From Parabacteroides sp. (lineage in GTDB: Bacteria > Bacteroidota > Bacteroidia > Bacteroidales > Tannerellaceae), in the NCBI GenBank assembly GCA_020026285.1, contig JAHHQS010000024.1, forward strand, positions 1-34,569: 34,569 nucleotides of DNA, in the 5' to 3' direction. Under the pieces are notes generated by a model. It ran no database searches, was not told where the DNA came from, and was given only the letters and a program-made list of their open reading frames with translations. Shown here piece by piece: positions 8,018 through 16,341 of this stretch. Made by a program: the position numbers and the translations under genes. Position 1 is the first letter of the stretch. The number at the start of each line of letters is the position of its first letter.

Positions 8018-9850
8018 ATGTTAAAAAACAAACAAACTATATCGATGGTATTTGTCAAGTTTATTTTTGTCCTATTGTTGGGATATTTTGTCTTGACTAC
8101 GCTTTCGTTTCCTCTTTTTTATCGAGAGCAACAACAACTTTTTCTTTTTGATTTTGATTATGTGAAAAGTTTGTTATCCGAAATTTCAGGATTTTCTGTT
8201 TTAATAAGTCGTTTCCTCGTTCAATTTTTTTACAATCCTATATTTGCTGTTATTATAACAGTACTCTTGCTGACACTTGTCGCTTACTTGACTGAAAAAA
8301 TTTTATACAAACTTTTTTCTCATTTGATAGTTGTGTTTATTGCTATGATTCCGTCAACTATCTTAACAGTCTTTTTAATCGATAATTGTTTTTTCTATCA
8401 AGGACTGATAGCTTTCATTTTGATGTTGATCGCTTTCGATTTTTATACGGGAAAAATATCAGATCCAAATGACAAGAAGTTTTTTGAGGGCTTAGTTTTA
8501 ATTTTGTTTGTTTTTTATTTGGCTGGACCTGCTGCGCTTTTATTATCAGTTAGCATTTTTGTTTTTGACTCATTGAAGTACAGGAAAATATTTGGATTGT
8601 CGATATTTTATCCGATTGTTATTTTATTTGTTGGTTGGTTAGTTGTTCGATTGGGTATTGTTGGCGCATATTCTTATATATTTACTCCTAAGGGGTATTA
8701 TGAAATGACTGCACCATTTTCTCCTTATTATCAATATTGTTGGTTCTTGTTTCCAGTATTGTTGATTCTCGTTTCGTTATTGTATTTCTTCTTCGATATA
8801 AAAAAATTGAATTTTTGTGGTGTATTCATGACTGTGTTGTTTGTCAGTATAACAGGTTTTTATTTAAAAAAATTTTTTCGTGTTATAAACAATCCCACTA
8901 TGAATAAATTTACAGAATATGAATATTATACAGTCAACGAGGAATGGAAGAAACTAAATCATTCAATTTCATTTCCTATAAGAAATCAGAATGATGCTAA
9001 TTATTTGAACTTATCTTTAGCTATGCAGGGAAAATTAGTAGATGATTTATTTGAATATCCACAATTTGGTCCCCGTTCATTGATTTTTATTCCTAATGAA
9101 CATGTACGCGATGAAAGATTGGCTCATTTACTTTTTTCAATGGGGAATATTTCTGCAGCTCAAAATATTGCTTTCAATGCTTGTTTGTCGTTAAGTGGTT
9201 ATAATCCATCTATGATTAAAATGATTACTCAAATAGAGTTGATGAGAGGAAGTTATGATGTAGCTCTTAAATACATCGAATTATTGGAAAAAAGTTTTCA
9301 CTATTCGGTTTGGGCTACAGAACAGCGAAAATATCTTTATAATGATGCTTTGGTAGAGCAGGATTCTGTTTTATCACAGGGAAGAAAGAGTTTCCCTGAT
9401 GAAGAAATGTTTGTGTTAGTTGAATCACCTATGGATGATTTGTGTCGTATTATCAAAACCAATCCTGATAATAAAGTGGCTATGGATTATGCATTGGCAT
9501 ATCTTTTATTGGCAAAAGATATGAATCATATACGTGAATTTGTGGATCGTTATTATGGGTCTTCCTGTTTGAAAAGACTTCCTGTCCCAATACAGGAAGC
9601 GTTAGTGTTTTACAGTGATTATTATCATACACTTACTATTGATTATGCAGAGAATCATGGTATATCATTGGAACAATTGAAGTATCATCAGACGGCTGAT
9701 ATGAATTACTGTTTACAGCATGGGGTAGAAAAGAAAACAATTGATCGTTTTCTTCTATTCAAGAATTTATATGGGAAAAACCGTGATGTAAGTTCTTTTG
9801 CTTCGTATAATAAAACATTTTGGTATTATATGTTATTTGTTCAGGTATGA
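8018..9850 (+). CDS. DUF6057-type polytopic membrane protein with helical C-terminal domain
   Basis: A 610-residue protein whose N-terminal half (about residues 10-290) holds some eight or nine hydrophobic helices. The C-terminal half (about 300-610) is soluble and looks like TPR-type helical repeats (for example NISAAQNIAFNACLSLSGYNPSM and GSYDVALKYIELLEKS). I associate this architecture with the uncharacterised family DUF6057 of Bacteroidales, from memory. A multi-helix membrane half fused to a helical-repeat half also resembles GT-C type glycosyltransferases in outline, but I see no convincing catalytic motif. Its stop overlaps the next gene's start (ATGA at 9847-9850), implying translational coupling with the CxxCH propeller lipoprotein. 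Confidence 0.8.
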   Translation: MLKNKQTISMVFVKFIFVLLLGYFVLTTLSFPLFYREQQQLFLFDFDYVKSLLSEISGFSVLISRFLVQFFYNPIFAVIITVLLLTLVAYLTEKILYKLFSHLIVVFIAMIPSTILTVFLIDNCFFYQGLIAFILMLIAFDFYTGKISDPNDKKFFEGLVLILFVFYLAGPAALLLSVSIFVFDSLKYRKIFGLSIFYPIVILFVGWLVVRLGIVGAYSYIFTPKGYYEMTAPFSPYYQYCWFLFPVLLILVSLLYFFFDIKKLNFCGVFMTVLFVSITGFYLKKFFRVINNPTMNKFTEYEYYTVNEEWKKLNHSISFPIRNQNDANYLNLSLAMQGKLVDDLFEYPQFGPRSLIFIPNEHVRDERLAHLLFSMGNISAAQNIAFNACLSLSGYNPSMIKMITQIELMRGSYDVALKYIELLEKSFHYSVWATEQRKYLYNDALVEQDSVLSQGRKSFPDEEMFVLVESPMDDLCRIIKTNPDNKVAMDYALAYLLLAKDMNHIREFVDRYYGSSCLKRLPVPIQEALVFYSDYYHTLTIDYAENHGISLEQLKYHQTADMNYCLQHGVEKKTIDRFLLFKNLYGKNRDVSSFASYNKTFWYYMLFVQV

Positions 9851-11334
9851 AAAAGAAAGTATGGCGTCATATATTTTTCTGTTTATTTATTGGAATGTGT
9901 TTTTCTTGTACACATACATCAGTGAGTAAATTTCAGGTTTTGGATGAAGATGTTTCAATATTTCCTGATATAAAAGATGTGACAATTCCATGTAATATAG
10001 CTCCTCTTAATTTTAACTATATCGGAGGTGAAACAGATATCGTTTTATTGGTGAAAGGTGTTAATGGGGAAGAACAATTATTTGGGAAAAAAGGAATTTT
10101 TAATTTTAAGAAAAATCATTGGAAAGATTTACTTTCCGAAAATAAAGGAGGCAGGTTGTCTTTGACAGTCGCTGTTCGACGGAATGATAAATGGTTTAAG
10201 TACAATCCTTTTCATGTGAATATTTCTCCAGATTCAATAGATCCTTACATTTCATACAGATTAATTCCTCCTGGTTATGAAGGTTGGCATAGTATGGGTA
10301 TATATCAGCGTAATTTAGAAAGCTTTGATGAGGAGGCCATTATAGAAAATAAGCTGACTAATTATAATTGTGTAAATTGTCATAGTTATTGCCAGCGAAA
10401 CCCTAATCAAATGATTTTTCATTCCAGGGCTGAATTTGATGGTACTGTTTTAATAAAAGACTCTGTTTTAGAAAAAATAGATACTCGAACGAATGCAACA
10501 ATAAGTTCTTTGGTTTATCCTTATTGGCATCCTTCTGGGAATTATATCGCTTTTTCAGTAAACAAGACAAGACAGAATTTTTATAATAGTCATCCTAATC
10601 GGATAGAAGTATATGATGATGCCTCCGACATTGTTGTTTATGATATAAACAAACGTGAAATATTTTCATCCGATTTATTAAAATCGGTAAATGCTTTTGA
10701 AACATTTCCTACATTTTCTCCTGATGGTAAAAGCCTGTTTTATTGTTCTGCAAATGCGATTGATTCTTTACCATATAAATATAAAGATGTGAAATATAGT
10801 TTGTGTCGAATAGATTTTGATATGGACAGAAAATGTTTTGGTAATCATGTTGATACAATTTATAATGCTGTAAGTAAAGGTGGAAGTGTTTCTTTTCCTA
10901 GAATATCTCCTGATGGAAAATATTTGGTATTTACATTACATGAGTATGGTAATTTTTCTATATGGCATAAAGATGCAGATTTGTATTTGTATGATTTTTC
11001 TACAAATAAAATTAAATCCATGAAAGTAGTCAATTCTGAAAATGTTGAAAGTTATCATTCATGGAGTGATAATAGTCGTTGGATGATATTCAGTAGTCGC
11101 AGACTGGATGGTTTATATACAAGGCTTTTCATTACTCATATTAATGAAGAAGGTATAGCTTCAAAGCCATTCCTTTTACCTCAATCTAATCCATTGGAAT
11201 ATTATACAAAATTGATGTATTCTTACAATATCCCTGAATTTATGCTGAATCCAGTAAATGTAAATAAATACAAGATTGTCGATTTGTTAAGAAATACGAG
11301 AAGTAAGAAGGTTAAATATAAATCTGTGAAGTGA
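9847..11334 (+). CDS. TolB/PD40 beta-propeller lipoprotein with CxxCH heme-type motif
   Basis: From ATG 9847 the protein is 495 residues. An upstream ATG at 9820 lies inside the previous gene and spoils the signal. It starts with a lipoprotein signal (MKKKVWRH..., lipobox CFSC, Cys21). An N-terminal beta-rich domain leads to CVNCH (Cys175-Cys178-His179), the motif for covalent heme c attachment. At least four PD40/TolB blade signatures follow: PYWHPSGNYIAFS, FPTFSPDGKSLFY, FPRISPDGKYLVF and YHSWSDNSRWMIF. CxxCH next to a TolB-like propeller is a known domain pairing, but whether heme is bound here is unknown; the motif might bind a metal instead. It is translationally coupled to the membrane protein upstream. 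Confidence 0.85.
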   Translation: MKKKVWRHIFFCLFIGMCFSCTHTSVSKFQVLDEDVSIFPDIKDVTIPCNIAPLNFNYIGGETDIVLLVKGVNGEEQLFGKKGIFNFKKNHWKDLLSENKGGRLSLTVAVRRNDKWFKYNPFHVNISPDSIDPYISYRLIPPGYEGWHSMGIYQRNLESFDEEAIIENKLTNYNCVNCHSYCQRNPNQMIFHSRAEFDGTVLIKDSVLEKIDTRTNATISSLVYPYWHPSGNYIAFSVNKTRQNFYNSHPNRIEVYDDASDIVVYDINKREIFSSDLLKSVNAFETFPTFSPDGKSLFYCSANAIDSLPYKYKDVKYSLCRIDFDMDRKCFGNHVDTIYNAVSKGGSVSFPRISPDGKYLVFTLHEYGNFSIWHKDADLYLYDFSTNKIKSMKVVNSENVESYHSWSDNSRWMIFSSRRLDGLYTRLFITHINEEGIASKPFLLPQSNPLEYYTKLMYSYNIPEFMLNPVNVNKYKIVDLLRNTRSKKVKYKSVK

Positions 11335-11436
11335 AAATTTTACAGGTGACATTTTTATTTATAAAATGTGATATAAAGATGTCATAAATAAAACTTTTAA
11401 AGTCATAATTGAAAGGATTTCAAAATTATTATCATC

Positions 11437-11444
11437 TAATTTTG
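11437..11444 (+). promoter_or_regulatory. Candidate internal -7 promoter element before GH78
   Basis: TAatTTTG is a perfect Bacteroidota -7 match, 73 nt before the GH78 ATG, in the 183-nt gap after the propeller gene. No well-spaced -33 TTTG is seen, so this is a candidate only. It could give the enzyme genes their own transcript. Confidence 0.35.
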
Positions 11445-11517
11445 TATCAAGAATGATTAAAATACCAGGAAAGTGGGTCGTTCATAGAATAGAGTGTATG
11501 TGTTAAAAAATAGTTAT

Positions 11518-13728
11518 ATGAAAAACATCATAACATTAATTGTTTCGTTATTAATACTAGAAGGGCTTGTATATCCAGTTCAAGCATTAGTGAAAAACGA
11601 TTGGAAGGCAAAGTGGATAACAAAAAGTGAATCTCAAAGTGAAGCTAATACATGGATTGCATTTCGTAAAAATGTAAATGTAGAGTCTGTTCCTTCTTCC
11701 TTAAAAGCAAACATAGCTGCAGATACTAAATACTGGTTGTGGATAAATGGTGAATTAGTTGTCTTTGAAGGGGGATTGAAACGAGGTCCCTCATTTGGTG
11801 ATACTTATTATGATGAGGTGGAAATAGCTCCTTTTTTAAAGAAAGGCGAAAATCAGTTTGCTATTTTATTATGGCATTTCGGGAGAAATGGATTTGCTCA
11901 TATAAATAGTGGAATGGCTGGTGTTTTATTCGAAGCTATATCTCCCGAATTTGAATTAATATCTGATAATACCTGGGAGGCTTCTGTTCACCATTCTTTT
12001 AAGAATACGGAAGCTCCTTTTCCTAATTATAGAATGGCGGAGAGTAATATTCGTTTTGATGCCCGTGAGGATTTTCCCAATTGGAATAAGGGCGGATATC
12101 CAGATCGCATAGGTGGCGCTATGGTTTTAGCGATGAAACCTGGAGATGCTCCATTTGGGAAATTAGTTAAAAGACCAATTCCTTTATGGAAAGATAGTGG
12201 ATTGAAAAAATATGAAAGTGTCCGTTTGTCTGGTGACACTTTGATTTGTCGTTTACCATATAATTGTCAGATAACACCATATCTAAAAGTTAAATCTCAA
12301 GAAGGAAAACTGATCAATATCCAAACTGATCAGTTTTGGGTTGGAGAACAAAAAGCTCCAAGTATCCGAGCTGAGTACATTACAACAAATGGTATTCAGG
12401 AATTCGAGTGTTATGGGTGGATGAATGGCCATGAAGTTCATTATTTTATTCCTAAGGGAGTGGAAGTTTTAGATGTAAAATACCGTGAAACAGGATATGA
12501 TACAGAATTTACAGGTCATTTCCTTTGTAATGATGAATTTTTTAATCAATATTGGAAGAAATCTATTCGTACATTATATGTTTGTATGAGAGATAATTAT
12601 ATGGATTGTCCAGATAGAGAACGAGGACAATGGTGGGGCGATGAAGTGAATGAATTGGGAATGGCATTCTATATGCTATCTCCTTCTTCACAACAATTGG
12701 CTGTGAAAGGAATTTATGAGTTAATGAATTGGCAAAAGGCAGACGGATCAATTTCTTCTCCTGTACCATCTGGTAATTATGCACAAGAACTTCCGGCTCA
12801 GATGTTAGCTGCTGTAGGTTGGTATGGGTTTCATAATCAATATTTTTATAGTGCGGATAGTAGTTTTATTCCTGTTATTTATGACAGATTAAAAAAATAC
12901 TTACACGAGACATGGAAACTTGATGAAGACGGTTTACCTATATATCGAAAAGGTGGCTGGGATTGGGTTGATGCTGGCTCAAATAGAGATAAAGCTGCTA
13001 TTATTCCTTGCTGGTTCTATTTGGCATTAAAGGCTGAAAAAGTTTTTGCGACTCAATTAGCCAGGACTGAAGATGTAAAACGAATAGATTCTATGATGAA
13101 GCAGATTTATATAAGTTATAACAATAAGTATTGGACAGGTTCTGCATATAGATCTTCTCAGTATAAAGATAAGACAGATGATCGCGTACAGGCTATGGCT
13201 GTAGTTTCAGGATTGGCTTCATCTGATAAATATCCTTTTATTAAGGATATATTTAAAAAAGAATATCATGCGACAGCTTATATGCAAAAATATATAATAG
13301 AAGCTCTGTTTTTGATGAATGAACCATCTATGGCTTTAGACAGGCTGAAGAAAAAGGGGGCTACACTTATGAAAGATGGTGTTTCAACATTATATGAAGA
13401 TTATAATTATGTGGGATCATCTAATCATGCCTGGTCCGGAGCTCCTTGTATTCTCTTTGCAGAAGGACTTTGTGGAATTAAACCTTTAGAACCTGGATTC
13501 CGAAAGTTTCAAGTTGCTCCGCAAATGGGATATATAAAAGAGCTATCGGAGTCTTTTGATACAAAATTTGGGAAAATAGAAATTTCTTTGAAAAAAGAAG
13601 GAAGAAATGTTCGAATGAATTTGATTGTTCCAGAAGGTACAATAGCAGAAGTGAAAATTTCCCCAACAAAGACAAAAGTATTGAGTGCAGGAAGTCATGA
13701 ATTGAAGATAAAAGATTTAACTAAATAA
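11518..13728 (+). CDS. Secreted GH78-family alpha-L-rhamnosidase
   Basis: GH78 enzymes remove alpha-L-rhamnose by an inverting mechanism. From ATG 11518 the protein is 736 residues with a signal peptide ending near YPVQA; an upstream GTG at 11494 only adds a poor extension. The N-terminal half has jelly-roll binding domains (WITKSES, YWLWINGELV, a rhamnosidase_N-like region). The (alpha/alpha)6 catalytic domain has the family motif DCPDRERGQWWGDE from Asp363, with Glu368 in the place of the usual acid; the standard motif is DCPxRxExLGW, so this is a divergent version. A C-terminal beta domain (GFRKFQVAPQMG...GKIEISLKKEG) matches rhamnosidase_C. GH31 follows 15 nt downstream. Confidence 0.87.
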   Translation: MKNIITLIVSLLILEGLVYPVQALVKNDWKAKWITKSESQSEANTWIAFRKNVNVESVPSSLKANIAADTKYWLWINGELVVFEGGLKRGPSFGDTYYDEVEIAPFLKKGENQFAILLWHFGRNGFAHINSGMAGVLFEAISPEFELISDNTWEASVHHSFKNTEAPFPNYRMAESNIRFDAREDFPNWNKGGYPDRIGGAMVLAMKPGDAPFGKLVKRPIPLWKDSGLKKYESVRLSGDTLICRLPYNCQITPYLKVKSQEGKLINIQTDQFWVGEQKAPSIRAEYITTNGIQEFECYGWMNGHEVHYFIPKGVEVLDVKYRETGYDTEFTGHFLCNDEFFNQYWKKSIRTLYVCMRDNYMDCPDRERGQWWGDEVNELGMAFYMLSPSSQQLAVKGIYELMNWQKADGSISSPVPSGNYAQELPAQMLAAVGWYGFHNQYFYSADSSFIPVIYDRLKKYLHETWKLDEDGLPIYRKGGWDWVDAGSNRDKAAIIPCWFYLALKAEKVFATQLARTEDVKRIDSMMKQIYISYNNKYWTGSAYRSSQYKDKTDDRVQAMAVVSGLASSDKYPFIKDIFKKEYHATAYMQKYIIEALFLMNEPSMALDRLKKKGATLMKDGVSTLYEDYNYVGSSNHAWSGAPCILFAEGLCGIKPLEPGFRKFQVAPQMGYIKELSESFDTKFGKIEISLKKEGRNVRMNLIVPEGTIAEVKISPTKTKVLSAGSHELKIKDLTK

Positions 13729-13743
13729 TTAATTTATACCGGT

Positions 13744-16146
13744 ATGAAGAAAATTTTTTCTGTCCTTTTGTGTTTATTGTGTTTACAATCGGTGTTTGCA
13801 TATGATATAAGAGAAAAAAACTCTTATGATGTTCAATTGAAAAATGGACTGAATATGAATGTTGCCGTTTGTTCAGACGGAATATTCAGAATAAGAATTT
13901 CGCCATTAGATGAATGGAAAGAATCTCTGATGGAACGTTATGGTATTATAAAGACTAATTGGAGTTCGATATCTGTAAAACAAAATGATACTAATAAGCT
14001 GTTTACATTGTCTACAGATAATTATCAATTAAAAATAGATAAGAAAACAGGGTATCTTACTGTTTTAGATAAAAAAGGACAAGTTATAATTGAAAGGGTC
14101 GCATTCGTTACATCTAAAGATCCATTATGTGAAAATTTGGGTAATGTTATTAATAAAAAATTTGAAAATCTAAAGGTCCCGAGAAATAGTGGTATTATAG
14201 GGGATACTTCTAAACAAGGTGGCTTGAGAGATATGGCTGAAACAGGAGACTATAACAATACCAGTATAATAAATATCTCATTGAAAGAGGGGGAGAGATT
14301 TTATGGTGGTGGAAGTACTAGTCGTGAACATATACAGCATCGTGGTGAGTTGTTAAGAATGTGGACTACTTATCAGCATACAGAAATACCTATGCCGATG
14401 ATGATTAGTTCTAATAATTGGGGAGTTTACAACAATACTACAAGAAAAAGTTTCTTTGATATAGGTCATTTCCAAACTGACATCTTTTCAATATATAACA
14501 CTAGTACTGAGGCTGACTTTTATTTGATGTTTGGAAATTCCATGCCTGATATTATAAATGCTTTCACAGAAATAACAGGTCGTCCGTATGTTTTGCCTAG
14601 ATGGGCTTATGGTTTATGTTTTGGACCGAATATGTTGGAGAATCAGTTTGATATTTTAAACGATGCAATTAATTTCCGTCGTGAAAAAGTTCCATGTGAT
14701 TTAATTTGGTTCGAGCCACAATGGATGGAAAAAAAATATGATTTCTCAACCAAGAAAAAATGGAACTATAAGACTTTTACAGCTGAACCGTATTGGGATT
14801 CGATTAAGTATCCTAAGAAAGAACACCATCGTTTGTTAATAGGACGTTTACATAAACTTGGTTTCCATGTTGGTTTATGGTTATGTGAAGAATATGATTT
14901 AAGTCTGCCGGAAGAAGATATTCTGGCGCAGAAATTAGGAAAGAAAACTTCCGGACAAGAACATTGGATGGACCATCTGACTCATTTTATGGATAATGGT
15001 GTAGATGGATTTAAATTAGATCCAGCTCGAACTATAGATGAACACCCTAATCGTGAATATTATAATGGACATTCTGATAAAGAAATGCATAATCTTAATC
15101 AGATTTTGTTACCTAAACAAATGAACTTGATGAGTCGTCAACATACGGGTAAGCGTTCATGGCATCATTATACAGCAGGATGGGCTGGTACTCAACATTG
15201 GGGCGCATCTACTAGTGGCGATAATGGAGGTGGACGAACAGCTCTATTCGATCAGTTGAATTTAGGTATGAGTGGTTTCATGAATACCTCTTGTGATGTG
15301 ATGTCTGTACCTAGTGATACATTGGAAATGCCAAGTTTGCATTTTGGATTATTTTTACCATGGGTTCAAATTAATAGTTGGTATGCACTATGCCAACCAT
15401 TCTATTTTCCAGAAAAGGAAAAAAATATCTACAAATATTATGTTCAATTACGCTATAATTTGTTACCATATATTTATTCTGCAGCTTTGGAAGGAGGCCA
15501 AACTGGTATGCCAATTGTTCGTTCTATGCCGTTAATGTTTCCAGAGGATAGAAAATGTGACGATATGGTGTATCAATATATGTTTGGTGAAAATTTATTG
15601 TTAAGTATTTTTAGTAATAATATTTATTTGCCAAAAGGTAATTGGTTTGATTTTTGGTCTGGCGAAAAATTCACAGGTGGCCGTCAAATTAGTCATACAT
15701 TTCCAGATAATCGGGCAGGTCTGATATTTGTCCGTGAAGGAGCAATTATTCCTATGCAGCAGGAAATGCAGTATAATGGTGAAAAATCACTCGATACATT
15801 AAATCTGAAAATTTATCCGAAGAGAGGAGGACTGTCAACATATACTATGTATGAAGATGACGGTTCGACTTACGCTTATGAGGATGGAAAAATTTCTGAA
15901 ACATGTTTTGAATGTACTGAGAAAAATGGAAATATTCATTTTATGATAAAACCTGTAAAAGGTGCGTACGAAGGTATGTATACCAGTCGTGTTTATAATT
16001 TGGAAATAAATACAAATCATAAACCAGAGAAGGTTTTGATTAATAATCAGTCCTCTTCGAAATGGACTTATGGTACAGATAATATAGTAAGAGTTCAGAT
16101 TAAACAAAATAATACAAAGCAAAAGGTTATGGTTTCCCTGCAATGA
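13744..16146 (+). CDS. Secreted GH31-family alpha-glycosidase
   Basis: GH31 retaining enzymes cleave alpha-glucosides, alpha-xylosides or alpha-galactosides. The 800-residue protein has a signal peptide (MKKIFSVLLC...SVFA), an N-terminal beta-sandwich (about 25-275), a TIM barrel and C-terminal beta domains. The nucleophile is Asp426 in GVDGFKLDPAR. The likely acid/base is Asp493 in GWAGTQHWGASTSGDN. Other family signatures are RPYVLPRWAYGLCFGP, PLMFPED and NWFDFWSGEKFTGG. The exact sugar cannot be read: KLDPAR departs from the common KxDxxE pattern, hinting at a less-studied subgroup. It is co-transcribed with GH78. In a rhamnose/galacturonate locus it may remove an alpha-linked side-chain sugar. 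Confidence 0.9.
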   Translation: MKKIFSVLLCLLCLQSVFAYDIREKNSYDVQLKNGLNMNVAVCSDGIFRIRISPLDEWKESLMERYGIIKTNWSSISVKQNDTNKLFTLSTDNYQLKIDKKTGYLTVLDKKGQVIIERVAFVTSKDPLCENLGNVINKKFENLKVPRNSGIIGDTSKQGGLRDMAETGDYNNTSIINISLKEGERFYGGGSTSREHIQHRGELLRMWTTYQHTEIPMPMMISSNNWGVYNNTTRKSFFDIGHFQTDIFSIYNTSTEADFYLMFGNSMPDIINAFTEITGRPYVLPRWAYGLCFGPNMLENQFDILNDAINFRREKVPCDLIWFEPQWMEKKYDFSTKKKWNYKTFTAEPYWDSIKYPKKEHHRLLIGRLHKLGFHVGLWLCEEYDLSLPEEDILAQKLGKKTSGQEHWMDHLTHFMDNGVDGFKLDPARTIDEHPNREYYNGHSDKEMHNLNQILLPKQMNLMSRQHTGKRSWHHYTAGWAGTQHWGASTSGDNGGGRTALFDQLNLGMSGFMNTSCDVMSVPSDTLEMPSLHFGLFLPWVQINSWYALCQPFYFPEKEKNIYKYYVQLRYNLLPYIYSAALEGGQTGMPIVRSMPLMFPEDRKCDDMVYQYMFGENLLLSIFSNNIYLPKGNWFDFWSGEKFTGGRQISHTFPDNRAGLIFVREGAIIPMQQEMQYNGEKSLDTLNLKIYPKRGGLSTYTMYEDDGSTYAYEDGKISETCFECTEKNGNIHFMIKPVKGAYEGMYTSRVYNLEINTNHKPEKVLINNQSSSKWTYGTDNIVRVQIKQNNTKQKVMVSLQ

Positions 16147-16341
16147 TGCTTGGTTAACATAGAAAGTGATTTACAGATAAATATACTTGATATGTAACTT
16201 GTTTTTTGGTTGGTTATTGATTTTTCATATGTGTTTGATAGTATAAAGTGGTTTTATGAGTAAAAATGGGAAATCTATACCTTTTGCTTTTCAAAATGGT
16301 AAATGAAATTTTGAGTTTGAATGAAAAAAATGTAATATTTT

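Noticed and set aside
9820..9846. Upstream ATG for the propeller lipoprotein
   Set aside because: It adds nine residues before MKKKVWRH and pushes the lipobox away from the N-terminus; ATG 9847 with the ATGA overlap is better.
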